Source: a bacterium (GTDB lineage: Bacteria > Spirochaetota > Spirochaetia > JABEVK01). Taken from it: a stretch of DNA of 9,302 nt. The stretch covers positions 1 through 9,302 of the forward strand of contig JAJXWL010000056.1 of NCBI GenBank assembly GCA_021781625.1. The letters run 5' to 3'. The notes under the pieces were generated by a model. The model saw nothing but the letters and a program-made list of their open reading frames with translations. It was not told the origin of the DNA and searched no databases. The position numbers were made by a program, and so were the translations under genes. Shown here in pieces: positions 1-6,276 of this stretch (positions within the stretch are counted from its first letter, which is position 1; the number at the start of each line of letters is the position of its first letter).

Positions 1-2
1 CG

Positions 3-326
3 GCGCAAAACGAACTCAGATTGCTAACACAAGATCATAATTGGGCCTTTGGCCGCACCGATGGCCAAGGTAAAAATATCTTAGAATCTTGTTTGGGCGG
101 CGGGATGCTTAATCCACGCATAGATGTTTTTTCCCTTGACGTTAAATCAGAAGATGTGTGGATATTGGTCAGTGACGGTCTCGAAGACGGCTTGGACCCT
201 GCAACGTTTGAAACACTCGTCAAGCAAAATCTCACACAGCCGGTCTTGTTGACAAAGACTCTTTTAGAAAAAGCACTGCCTGCTTCTTCAGACAATATTA
301 CCGTGCTCACGGTAGCCTGGAAGTAA
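3..326 (+). CDS. PP2C-family serine/threonine protein phosphatase, C-terminal fragment
   Basis: The open frame enters from the left edge and ends at TAA 324-326, giving 107 visible residues without the true start. Visible motifs match the last third of PP2C/Stp-type phosphatases. These are a substrate-region LTQDHNW, a short CLGGG turn, the hydrophobic strand WILVSDGLED with the metal-ligand-type SDG, and the near-terminal SDNITVLTV strand, whose DN is the usual last metal-binding Asp region. Such enzymes are cytoplasmic, Mg/Mn-dependent, and reverse Ser/Thr phosphorylation, often beside a Hanks-type kinase. No kinase is visible here because the upstream part is cut off. The N-terminal metal-binding motifs cannot be assessed. 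The next gene starts 84 nt downstream with its own ribosome binding site. The family call is firm; the substrate is unknown. Confidence 0.85.
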   Translation, partial: AQNELRLLTQDHNWAFGRTDGQGKNILESCLGGGMLNPRIDVFSLDVKSEDVWILVSDGLEDGLDPATFETLVKQNLTQPVLLTKTLLEKALPASSDNITVLTVAWK

Positions 327-352
327 AACTTGTATCCCGCACTCTAGTCAGG

Positions 353-382
353 TTGTTTTCTGCCGAAAATCTAAAATAAAAC
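353..382 (+). promoter_or_regulatory. Weak candidate promoter for the exbB-exbD-tonB unit
   Basis: The 84-nt gap after the phosphatase gene holds TTGTTT (353-358) and, 18 nt later, TAAAAC (377-382). An alternative -10, TAAAAT (372-377), matches TATAAT better but has no -35 at normal spacing. Either would give an mRNA with a leader of roughly 20-30 nt that includes the AGGAGG at 401-406. No terminator-like hairpin with a T-run separates the phosphatase from this unit, so read-through is also possible. Confidence 0.25.
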
Positions 383-400
383 TTTGTGGAACGAGCTGTC

Positions 401-406
401 AGGAGG
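401..406 (+). promoter_or_regulatory. Strong ribosome binding site fixing the exbB start
   Basis: A perfect AGGAGG lies four nucleotides before ATG 411-413. It decides against the in-frame TTG at 384, which would add nine residues, and puts the start at the Met that begins MFDLLVKGGP, directly before the first membrane segment. Confidence 0.85.
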
Positions 407-410
407 AATC

Positions 411-1025
411 ATGTTTGATCTTTTGGTAAAGGGAGGGCCCGTACTGTGGCTAATCCTGCTTTTGATTATTCCGGTCCTGGCGATCACGATTGAGCGTCTT
501 TGGTACTTTAAAAAAATCCACAGCGACGAAGATAAGTTGTTTTCTCGTGTTCGTGCCGCAATTGAAAAACGTCACTATGACGAGGCGATGGCCATCTGTG
601 ATACTGTGGAAGCCCCCTTGGCGGCCTTAGTCCGTACGGGAATTGAGTACCGTGATCGGCCTCAAGACGTGCAAACCCGAATGATCGAAGAAACCGCCGC
701 CCGAGAAGTACCTCGATTGGAGCGGGCGATTGGGTGGGTAAGCACCATAGCGCAAATTTCTCCTCTTTTGGGGCTTCTGGGTACCGTTTCGGGTATTATC
801 AACGCCTTTGGGATTCTAGGAAAGTTTGGTAATGTCACAGACCCTTCCGTGTTAGCGAAAGGGATCAGTGAGGCGCTTTTAACCACTGCCGCTGGCATCG
901 TGGTCGCCGTTCCCGCCATGGTGATTTATTATTTTCTGGCTTTGCGGGCTAACCGTGAAATTCAACGCCTGGAAAACCGCACGGGCGAACTTTCCTTGCT
1001 GTTCACCAGTAAGGGGCTGTCATGA
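411..1025 (+). CDS. MotA/TolQ/ExbB-family proton channel protein
   Basis: This 204-residue inner-membrane protein has the usual ExbB/TolQ layout. A first membrane helix spans about residues 10-28, followed by a cytoplasmic loop of about 80 residues with a charged helical stretch. A second helix covers about 108-134 and a third about 150-170. The family signature ISPLLGLLGTVSGIINAFG starts the second helix, and EALLTTAAGIVVAVPAMV forms the third, with the pore-lining Thr positions present. By family knowledge it forms the pentameric part of a proton channel with ExbD and energises a TonB-type protein. It overlaps exbD by ATGA, which indicates translational coupling. ExbB is preferred over TolQ because a TonB-like gene and a barrel follow and no tolB or pal is visible. 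MotA is unlikely at this length. Confidence 0.9.
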   Translation: MFDLLVKGGPVLWLILLLIIPVLAITIERLWYFKKIHSDEDKLFSRVRAAIEKRHYDEAMAICDTVEAPLAALVRTGIEYRDRPQDVQTRMIEETAAREVPRLERAIGWVSTIAQISPLLGLLGTVSGIINAFGILGKFGNVTDPSVLAKGISEALLTTAAGIVVAVPAMVIYYFLALRANREIQRLENRTGELSLLFTSKGLS

Positions 1026-1438
1026 AATTTCGCCGCAGTTTACCCTCGTTACCTCCGCTCAACCTGACGCCCTTAATTGACGTTATTTTGATGCTCCTGG
1101 TGTTCTTCCTCTTGGCCACGGTGTTTCGGGTGGGGCCGGGACTGGCGGTTCAGCTACCGGTTTCGTCGACAGCAAAGGCCGTCAGCATGACCACAGTTCG
1201 CCTGACGGTCGTGTCCGAGTCTGAAATTTGGGTGGATGGGCAAAAAGTCGCTTTAGCGGGGTTAGACGGCCTGTTGAAACAGGAGCTGGCTGGAAAAGAT
1301 CGTACGCATTTACGAGTGGTCGTTGAAGGAGGCTATGATGCTCCTTATCAACTCGTGGTGTCGGTGCTCGATCATTTGCGACAGGCGGGTATAGACGGCG
1401 TCAACCTCATGACTAGGCTGGCGAGGAGACCTTCTTAA
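1022..1438 (+). CDS. ExbD/TolR-family biopolymer transport protein
   Basis: The 138-residue product has a short basic N-terminus (KFRRS), then a single membrane helix at about 18-38. Within NLTPLIDVILMLLVFFL, Asp20 sits at the position of the conserved protonatable Asp of ExbD/TolR. A periplasmic domain with the typical IWVDGQKV and LRVVVEGG strands and a helix DHLRQAGIDGVNLM follows. It is the proton-relay partner of the upstream channel protein. The start ATG overlaps the upstream stop as ATGA and is preceded by AAGGGG (1011-1016) five nucleotides away. Its stop overlaps the next start as TAATG. Length and domain order are normal. It could be assigned to TolR on sequence alone; the neighbouring TonB-like gene favours ExbD. 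Confidence 0.9.
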   Translation: MKFRRSLPSLPPLNLTPLIDVILMLLVFFLLATVFRVGPGLAVQLPVSSTAKAVSMTTVRLTVVSESEIWVDGQKVALAGLDGLLKQELAGKDRTHLRVVVEGGYDAPYQLVVSVLDHLRQAGIDGVNLMTRLARRPS

Positions 1439-2352
1439 TGTCTTGGGACACTTGGCGCGAGGCCCAGTACCGTAAACGAGCTCAAATCAGCTGGGCGATT
1501 TCGCTGGGAGCTCTGCTGTTGGCGGTGCTGACCCTGTGGTTTGCCGGTTTGAACCACTTGTTACGTCTCAGCGACACGCAAGGGGATGCCATCGCGGTCA
1601 AATTGGGCTCACCGGACGGTGAAAACTTGCCCTTGAAAGTCAATCCGCTCCCTGATCCTGCTTTTGTCCCAGAACAAGCCGTTTCTACCGAATCTCAGAC
1701 CATGCCCCTCCCTCTTTCACAAGAACCAACCCCTAAGACTACCGAGTCGAAGAGAATTTCCACCCCGACAGTTCCTAAAGTCATTCCTTCTCCTTCCAAA
1801 CCGCAACAGCAGGTGAGGGTGGTTAAGGGCAGTGAAACAGGGAACTCCATGGAAACAATTTTTCAAGGTGGTGCCGGCCACGTCGGACGGAGCCTCTATG
1901 TGCCCATTTACCTCTATATGCCCCTGCCCACGCGGCTTACCAGGACCTTGTTGAGTAAGATCCCCGATAGTCAGGACGGCTTTGAGACCGCGCAACAACG
2001 AAAAGACGAGCTTTTGGCCTTTTATTCTCGTGACGGATCGGAGTGGAGGTTAAGGGCACAACCTCCCTTTGACACCAGGCCTCGTCTCTGGCTGACCCTT
2101 CAAGATGCTGGGTATAATCTTGCCGATGCCGAATACAAGCAAGGGAATCTGTCTCCAGTCACGTTGAGTTTTACCCTATCAGCTCCTCATAATGGTCAGC
2201 CCCCCGTGTTACTCAAAGTGACTCTCGAGCATTCCAGCGGAAACGAGGACGTGGACGCCGCAGTACTTTACGGCTTTCGGATGTCGGCTTTTGCCAATGG
2301 AACAGGGAAAGATGCCCCAGGTTTGTTTACCTACGACTTTAATGAGAAGTAA
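1438..2352 (+). CDS. TonB-like energy transducer
   Basis: This 304-residue protein has a short cytoplasmic N-terminus and one uncleaved membrane helix at about 17-39. A Pro/Ser/Thr-rich periplasmic spacer at about 65-125 has many PxP and SP steps, as in TonB proteins. A larger periplasmic part follows. Near the end, residues 259-285 contain VTLEHSSGNEDVDAAVLYGF, resembling the TonB C-terminal pattern of a strand, an SSGn turn, then a helix with D-AA. The usual W-F-P strand after that helix is replaced by RMSAFAN, so the match is partial. Residues 150-245 (LYVPIYLYMPLP onward) are not recognised and make the C-terminal part longer than a standard TonB domain. It is expected to carry ExbB/ExbD energy to an outer-membrane partner. 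It is translationally coupled to exbD by a 1-nt overlap, with GAGGAG at 1423-1428. TolA is an alternative, but the long alanine-rich helix is absent. Confidence 0.65.
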   Translation: MSWDTWREAQYRKRAQISWAISLGALLLAVLTLWFAGLNHLLRLSDTQGDAIAVKLGSPDGENLPLKVNPLPDPAFVPEQAVSTESQTMPLPLSQEPTPKTTESKRISTPTVPKVIPSPSKPQQQVRVVKGSETGNSMETIFQGGAGHVGRSLYVPIYLYMPLPTRLTRTLLSKIPDSQDGFETAQQRKDELLAFYSRDGSEWRLRAQPPFDTRPRLWLTLQDAGYNLADAEYKQGNLSPVTLSFTLSAPHNGQPPVLLKVTLEHSSGNEDVDAAVLYGFRMSAFANGTGKDAPGLFTYDFNEK

Positions 2353-2357
2353 ACTCA

Positions 2358-2366
2358 TGATATATT
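2358..2366 (+). promoter_or_regulatory. Extended -10-like element before the beta-barrel gene
   Basis: TGATATATT is an extended -10 form (TG, one base, TATATT). It ends seven nucleotides before ATG 2374, so initiation at the usual distance would start the transcript at or next to the A of the start codon. No convincing -35 is seen 16-18 nt upstream. No Shine-Dalgarno sequence lies before either ATG 2374 or ATG 2389, which makes a leaderless start plausible. Confidence 0.4.
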
Positions 2367-2373
2367 CCGTCGC

Positions 2374-3585
2374 ATGAATGGTCATAACATGTTGAAAAAG
2401 ACGTTTTGGATAGCCCTGTTGGTAGGGGCATTGAGCGCACCACTGTGGGCTTCTGATGATTGGGTCGTGATCCCCAATGTCCACACCTGGGGAGGTGAAC
2501 TAGATATCGGTTGGCGTCCCATCACCCTGCTTCACGGCAGGCAAACCACGTTTTGGTTTGGCGGTGCCGGTATACTCCAGTTTTGGTCTTACTTTCATGA
2601 TCCTGTAACCGGTCAAGCGGTGCTTTCTCCGAATTCCACCGATGCCTCGTTTACGCAAGTTTTGGGACAATGGTTTGCTGGAGCCTCTCAGGGACTCGTG
2701 GCACACTTCGCCGAAAAAGGGTACAACGGTCAGCCTTGGGACAGTCCCGATTTGATTGAACTCTACGGCTTATACCGAGGAACAGTGTGGGGCACCTTAG
2801 CCTCGGGTTCCTATTTGGCTAATTCTTCCCAATTAGATAAAAACGGCTACGTACAAACGGCCTTCTTAGGTGGGGTGGACCTCAATCTGCTTACCAAAAC
2901 CAACAACCACAATTTGAAACAAGGGTTTTTAGCCGAGGCCGCTTGGGCGACCGCGCCCCGAGGTATTCAATCGGTGGATGTGGATTACAACCGCTTTACA
3001 GGCACTCTCAAGGGTTTCCTTCCGCTGTACGACAGTGACCCGTTGAGCAAAGATAACAAATTTAGCGTCGAAGGCGGCGTTGCCATGGCTTGGGATCACC
3101 TGTGGGGCAACCATATTCCGTCTGAGGAACTTCAGTTGATCGGCGGGCAGGCTTTGGGCGGCTTTACGGGCTGGGTACAGGGGATTGGCGGACAAGTTCG
3201 CGGCCCCGACCCTGGAACTTTTGACGGCACCGATAAGGTCGTCGGCAATTTGGAGCTGCGGTTTAACTTACCCGGTATAGAAATGCCGATTTTTGCCCAG
3301 GATTATTTTGGACTCCCCACCAAAGGGTTTTTCGAAGGACAAGTGATCCCCGGCTTTATTACCTTTTATGATTACGGGTCTTGGAACGGGTTGTCGGGTT
3401 ATACTGAGGGGTATGTCAATTCAGAGGGTGTGGGAGTGTTCTGCAAGTTTTGGGAACTCGGAACCGCCGCTGTGTATGTGGAACGCTGGCAAGCTTACTG
3501 GGGAAACATAAGTCAAAATGGAATTGGCACGCCCTTTGAGAGTCAAAGTTTTGCCTATACCCTCAGCTTGGGGTTGCAGTTCTAG
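2374..3585 (+). CDS. Secreted outer-membrane beta-barrel protein, Omp85/surface-antigen-like C-terminal part
   Basis: The 403-residue precursor has a signal peptide: MLKK, a hydrophobic core FWIALLVGALSAPLW, and a likely cut after Ala26 before SDDW. The mature part is rich in Trp, Tyr, Phe and Gly, with alternating strand-like segments. It ends SLGLQF, a typical C-terminal beta-signal with terminal Phe. About 18 Trp occur in 403 residues. The C-terminal third has GGQVRGPDP (VRG at 275-277), GNLELRF (291-297) and FYDYGSW (331-337). These are in the same order and spacing as the VRG[FY] loop and following strands of Omp85/bacterial surface antigen barrels. There is no room for POTRA domains, and the mature length fits a 16-strand barrel alone. 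It sits 21 nt after the tonB-like gene, suggesting a shared role. ATG 2374 is chosen because of the -10-like element; ATG 2389 is the alternative and gives a cleaner signal peptide. The barrel call is good, the Omp85 link tentative, the substrate unknown. Confidence 0.7.
   Translation: MNGHNMLKKTFWIALLVGALSAPLWASDDWVVIPNVHTWGGELDIGWRPITLLHGRQTTFWFGGAGILQFWSYFHDPVTGQAVLSPNSTDASFTQVLGQWFAGASQGLVAHFAEKGYNGQPWDSPDLIELYGLYRGTVWGTLASGSYLANSSQLDKNGYVQTAFLGGVDLNLLTKTNNHNLKQGFLAEAAWATAPRGIQSVDVDYNRFTGTLKGFLPLYDSDPLSKDNKFSVEGGVAMAWDHLWGNHIPSEELQLIGGQALGGFTGWVQGIGGQVRGPDPGTFDGTDKVVGNLELRFNLPGIEMPIFAQDYFGLPTKGFFEGQVIPGFITFYDYGSWNGLSGYTEGYVNSEGVGVFCKFWELGTAAVYVERWQAYWGNISQNGIGTPFESQSFAYTLSLGLQF
3582..3585. 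other. CTAG tetranucleotide ending two convergent genes
   Basis: Read forward, TAG at 3583-3585 ends the barrel gene. Read in reverse, TAG (complement of CTA at 3582-3584) ends the TPR gene. The palindromic CTAG therefore serves as both stops, and there is no sequence between the genes for a conventional bidirectional terminator. Confidence 0.95.
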
Positions 3586-4088
3586 TCATCGGTAAACTTT
3601 TCGTCTTCGGTATACCCGAGTTCATCGAGTCTGAGTTGGGCGAAAGCTTCTTGTTGCGTATCGCCTAATTCCCGACAAACGTCTCGCAAGTTCAGCCAAG
3701 CATTTAGGCTGTCAGGGTTCAAGCTGACAGCCTTTTCAAACCGTTCGCGGGCTAAGGGATATTCTTCACGGAGAAAAGCCGTGACTCCCCAATTATTCCA
3801 AGCACTCGAGAACTCTGGATCTAACTGAAGGGCTTTTTGATAATACGTTTCGGCGGCCGAGAGTCGTCCTTGTTCGTCGTAAATCAGGCCGATTTCGTTC
3901 CAGAATTCCGCTTTGTCGGGAGCTAATTTGAGGCCGTTTTCAAAAGCGTCCAGAGCCTTGAGCAGGTTTCCGGAACGTTTTTCTAAAACTCCTAAATTGA
4001 AATAGCCCAAAGCTTCGGGTTTTTGGCGCAGAGCTTCTACCCAGTGCTTTATTTCTTCTTCATCAAGGTCGGGCCATTCGTGCATCAT
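3582..4088 (-). CDS. TPR-repeat protein
   Basis: This 168-residue protein consists of tandem tetratricopeptide repeats. TPR1 is at about 26-59 (ALGYFNLGVLEKRSGNL), TPR2 at 60-93 (AEFWNEIGLIYDEQGRL), TPR3 at 94-127 (SSAWNNWGVTAFLREEY), and a weaker fourth at 128-158. The W/Y, G, A and P positions are in the usual places. The N-terminus (MMHEWPDLDEEE) and C-terminus (YTEDEKFTDD) are acidic. There is no signal peptide or membrane helix, so it is probably a cytoplasmic protein-binding scaffold; the partner is unknown. It is convergent with the barrel gene, sharing stop bases, and divergent from the response regulator, 58 bp away. Two tandem ATGs (4088 and 4085) could start it, and neither has a Shine-Dalgarno sequence. 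A minus-strand promoter close to the start suggests a leaderless mRNA, and the second ATG fits the spacing better. Confidence 0.85.
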   Translation of the reverse strand: MMHEWPDLDEEEIKHWVEALRQKPEALGYFNLGVLEKRSGNLLKALDAFENGLKLAPDKAEFWNEIGLIYDEQGRLSAAETYYQKALQLDPEFSSAWNNWGVTAFLREEYPLARERFEKAVSLNPDSLNAWLNLRDVCRELGDTQQEAFAQLRLDELGYTEDEKFTDD

Positions 4089-4093
4089 GAGTG

Positions 4094-4123
4094 ATTGTAG
4101 TCTTTTTTAGGACTGTGATACAA
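4094..4123 (-). promoter_or_regulatory. Candidate promoter for the TPR gene
   Basis: On the minus strand, TTGTAT (complement of 4118-4123) and TACAAT (complement of 4094-4099) are separated by 18 nt. The -10 end is five nucleotides from ATG 4088 and eight from ATG 4085. The expected start of transcription thus falls on or beside the start codons, in line with the lack of a Shine-Dalgarno sequence. Confidence 0.45.
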
Positions 4124-4124
4124 T
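4095..4124 (+). promoter_or_regulatory. Candidate promoter for the response regulator/kinase operon
   Basis: TTGTAG (4095-4100) and TACAAT (4119-4124) are 18 nt apart, and TG at 4116-4117 gives an extended -10. The expected start is near 4131, leaving a leader of about 16 nt with GAGG at 4137-4140. The -35 of this promoter overlaps the -10 of the opposing one and vice versa, so the two polymerases would compete for the same 30 bp. Confidence 0.5.
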
Positions 4125-4126
4125 TC

Positions 4127-4140
4127 CCTCGTTCACGAGG
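4127..4140 (+). promoter_or_regulatory. Small perfect inverted repeat covering the response-regulator ribosome binding site
   Basis: CCTCGTTCACGAGG forms a 5-bp stem with a TTCA loop. Its right arm contains the GAGG that acts as Shine-Dalgarno sequence six nucleotides before ATG 4147. It could hide the site in a transcript that begins upstream, or be a short operator next to the promoter. If transcription begins near 4131 the left arm would be mostly missing from the mRNA, so an RNA role is uncertain. Confidence 0.3.
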
Positions 4141-4146
4141 TATGAC

Positions 4147-4827
4147 ATGTCAGAAGGACGGATCCTCGTTGTCGAAGACGAGGCTAAGATTGCGAATTTT
4201 ATTCAAAAGGGACTCCGAGAAGAGGGGTACACGGTCGAAGTAGCCTCAGATGGGGCATTAGGCCTTCGACGGGTTCTTGCCGAGCCGTATGATCTCATGG
4301 TTTTAGATTTATCTTTGCCCGAAATGGATGGCTTGGAGGTCTGTCGGTCCGTACGCGATAAAGGCGTACTCTTGCCGATTGTAATCTTGACTGCGCGTGA
4401 TGGCGTAGAAGACAAGGTTCGGGGGCTGGATATTGGTGCCGATGATTATGTCACCAAGCCGTTTGAATTTGAGGAATTTCTGGCTCGTATTCGATCTCAT
4501 TTACGAAAATCCCGGCAAAGGTCTCAAACCGTGCTTCACGTGGCTGATTTAATCTTGGATACCCGTTCCCGACGTGTCGAGCGGGGGGGGCGTTTAATCG
4601 AGCTCTCTTTAAAAGAGATGGCCTTGCTGCAATTTTTGATGGAACACCAAGGAGAAGTCTTAACTCGCTTAGAAATCAGTGAACGAGTTTGGGATATTCA
4701 CTTTGATACGACCACGAATGTGATTGACGTGCATATCAACCGACTACGCAAAAAAGTGGACTATGGCTACACTCCCCAGTTGATCCATACGATTCGTGGG
4801 GCAGGCTATATGCTCAAAGAAGAATGA
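4147..4827 (+). CDS. OmpR/PhoB-family response regulator
   Basis: The 226-residue protein has a receiver domain at about 4-118 followed by an OmpR-type winged-helix DNA-binding domain at about 128-224. The acidic pair is Glu10-Asp11, the phospho-acceptor is Asp54 in VLDLSLPEMDG, the switch Thr is Thr82 in ILTAR, and the conserved Lys is Lys104 in YVTKPF. All are intact. The effector end shows LSLKEMALLQFLM, the recognition-helix region VIDVHINRLRKKVD and the wing HTIRGAGYML, all typical. It is a cytoplasmic transcription factor activated by phosphorylation from the kinase encoded next, with which it overlaps by ATGA. The sequence looks like the CusR/CopR-type branch, but no metal-resistance gene is near, so I assign no target. 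An 8-G run at 4583-4590 lies at the start of the DNA-binding domain. Confidence 0.95.
   Translation: MSEGRILVVEDEAKIANFIQKGLREEGYTVEVASDGALGLRRVLAEPYDLMVLDLSLPEMDGLEVCRSVRDKGVLLPIVILTARDGVEDKVRGLDIGADDYVTKPFEFEEFLARIRSHLRKSRQRSQTVLHVADLILDTRSRRVERGGRLIELSLKEMALLQFLMEHQGEVLTRLEISERVWDIHFDTTTNVIDVHINRLRKKVDYGYTPQLIHTIRGAGYMLKEE
4583..4590 (+). repeat. Run of eight G within the response-regulator gene
   Basis: The run encodes parts of Arg146, Gly147 and Gly148 at the beginning of the winged-helix domain (VERGGRLIELS). A one-base slip would destroy the DNA-binding domain while leaving the receiver intact. The same glycine pair could be encoded without such a run. Confidence 0.9.
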
Positions 4828-6269
4828 GTTTTTATCAAAACAAAAGCATTCGCTTTATTTTGACGTTTCAACTGACGTTGTTCTTATTTGTCGTCTTAAC
4901 TCTGTTTGCCTTTCTCATCCTCCAGAGGTTTCAAACCAATTTGGATACGGACGCAGATGTTCTTTTGACTTCCAAGATTGAGGGGCTGGAAGACTCGATC
5001 AATATTTATTGGGACGTCTACCGAAGAACGCGAGCTGCCGAAGAAAACTTTGCCCAGGTGGCAAGGGACTGGATTGCCACGGGGTCCAGCAACACCTTGA
5101 TGAATGGCTTGTTGGTGCGGATTTACCGGCCCGATGGCGGCTTGGTGGCCGATAACCGGCGCGACCTGAATGATTTTCACTTTACCCCCGAGCTTTTAAA
5201 AAAAATCCGCAAGCAAAAACTGGTTTTTGAGAATACTTCGATTACCAACTTTATTGGGTTTGAAATCCGTTTTCGTAGTTGTTTTTTATACGTGGAATCG
5301 CGTTGGCAACATTACATCTTACAAACTGCCTTAGAAACCAAAAAAATCGAACAGCCCTTGGGACAGTTGCAATTAGCCGTCATCTTGTTATTACCGTTGT
5401 TTTTGTTAATGGCAGCTTTTTTTGAATGGCTTTTGATCCGCCGAGCCTTGAATTCCTTGCTGAGTTTTATGGAAAACATCCGTAGCCTGGACGTCGTCCA
5501 TGTTCGCCAGCCATTTCATCCAGAAATTTTCTCTGAAACTGAAATCCAAGAAATGGCCAAGGCCTTTAATACCTTGTTGGGACGCATCGATGCCGCCTTT
5601 GAACAACAAAGGCGGGTGTTCGAGGACCTTTCTCACCAGATGAAAACGCCTCTGGCGGTGATGCGGGGTGAACTTGAGGTAGCGCTCAAAAAACAGCGAA
5701 CCTTATCTGAGTACCAAGAAATCTTGGCCTCTAATCTGGAGGAAACCGAACGGATGTCTGCGATTGTCGAAAACCTCCTCAAATTGGCCCGATTTGATGC
5801 CCAAGAACTTCAGTTAGAAATCTCTGAGTTTGCTTTGGCCGAGCTTTTGGAGGAGATTCACGTCCAGCTTGAAAAGTTGGCAGACTCTCGTCACCTTAAC
5901 TTGCAGTGGGAGTGTGACCCCAGTCTAAAAATTCAGGCGGACAGGTTTAAGTTGCAGCAGGCGGTGTTTAACCTGGTGGATAACGCCATTAAGTATGCCC
6001 GTCCACATACCGAGGTATTCGTTCGAGCCGTCGCCGACGAGGTTGTGACCATTACTGTCCATGACCTCGGTTCTGTGATCCCCGCCGAAGAAACGGCCCA
6101 AGTATTTGAACGCTTTTGGCGTTCCAAATCGACCATGAAAGAAAAAGGTTACGGTTTGGGGTTATCCATTGTTAAAGCGTTGGTAGAAATGCACGGCGGC
6201 AGGGTTTCCGTCCACAGCTCAGAGGAAAAGGGGACCACGTTTACGTTGACTTTGCCTCGCTCGAAATGA
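4824..6269 (+). CDS. Membrane sensor histidine kinase
   Basis: This 481-residue kinase has membrane helices at about 11-33 and 183-205 that flank an extracytoplasmic sensor region of about 150 residues. A HAMP-like linker follows (206-260, with TEIQEMAKAFNTLLGRI), then the dimerisation/phospho-acceptor domain with His271 in DLSHQMKTPLAVM. The ATPase domain has an N box (FNLVDNAIKYA, Asn383 and Asn387), a G1 region (HDLGSVIP, Asp414 and Gly416), an F box (VFERFW) and a G2 box (GYGLGLSIV, 442-450). It autophosphorylates on His271 and passes phosphate to Asp54 of the overlapping upstream regulator. Two departures are visible. H+1 is Gln instead of Glu/Asp, a variant known in many kinases. The second Gly of the DxGxG motif is Val418. 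The sensor domain is not recognised, so the signal is unknown. Translation is coupled by ATGA. Confidence 0.93.
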   Translation: MSFYQNKSIRFILTFQLTLFLFVVLTLFAFLILQRFQTNLDTDADVLLTSKIEGLEDSINIYWDVYRRTRAAEENFAQVARDWIATGSSNTLMNGLLVRIYRPDGGLVADNRRDLNDFHFTPELLKKIRKQKLVFENTSITNFIGFEIRFRSCFLYVESRWQHYILQTALETKKIEQPLGQLQLAVILLLPLFLLMAAFFEWLLIRRALNSLLSFMENIRSLDVVHVRQPFHPEIFSETEIQEMAKAFNTLLGRIDAAFEQQRRVFEDLSHQMKTPLAVMRGELEVALKKQRTLSEYQEILASNLEETERMSAIVENLLKLARFDAQELQLEISEFALAELLEEIHVQLEKLADSRHLNLQWECDPSLKIQADRFKLQQAVFNLVDNAIKYARPHTEVFVRAVADEVVTITVHDLGSVIPAEETAQVFERFWRSKSTMKEKGYGLGLSIVKALVEMHGGRVSVHSSEEKGTTFTLTLPRSK

Positions 6270-6276
6270 GTTCTCA

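Noticed and set aside
300..313. ACCGTGCTCACGGT inverted repeat near the end of the phosphatase gene, considered as a terminator
   Set aside because: It lies inside the coding sequence, has a two-base loop that would need to open the stem, and is not followed by a T-run.
2209..2484. Minus-strand frame of 91 residues spanning the tonB-like/barrel gap
   Set aside because: It lies over the ends of two well-supported forward genes, and its translation has no recognisable motif.
4114..4124. TGTGA as half of a CRP/FNR-type operator in the divergent spacer
   Set aside because: The matching TCACA half at six bases' distance is missing; the bases are better explained as the extended -10 element.
4796..4981. 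Forward reading frame of 61 residues across the regulator/kinase junction
   Set aside because: It is out of frame with two well-supported overlapping genes, has no ribosome binding site, and encodes nothing recognisable.
4824..6269. Sensor kinase as a degenerate pseudokinase because of Val418
   Set aside because: His271, the N box, F box and G2 box are intact and the gene is full length and coupled to an intact regulator, so a modified active kinase is more likely.
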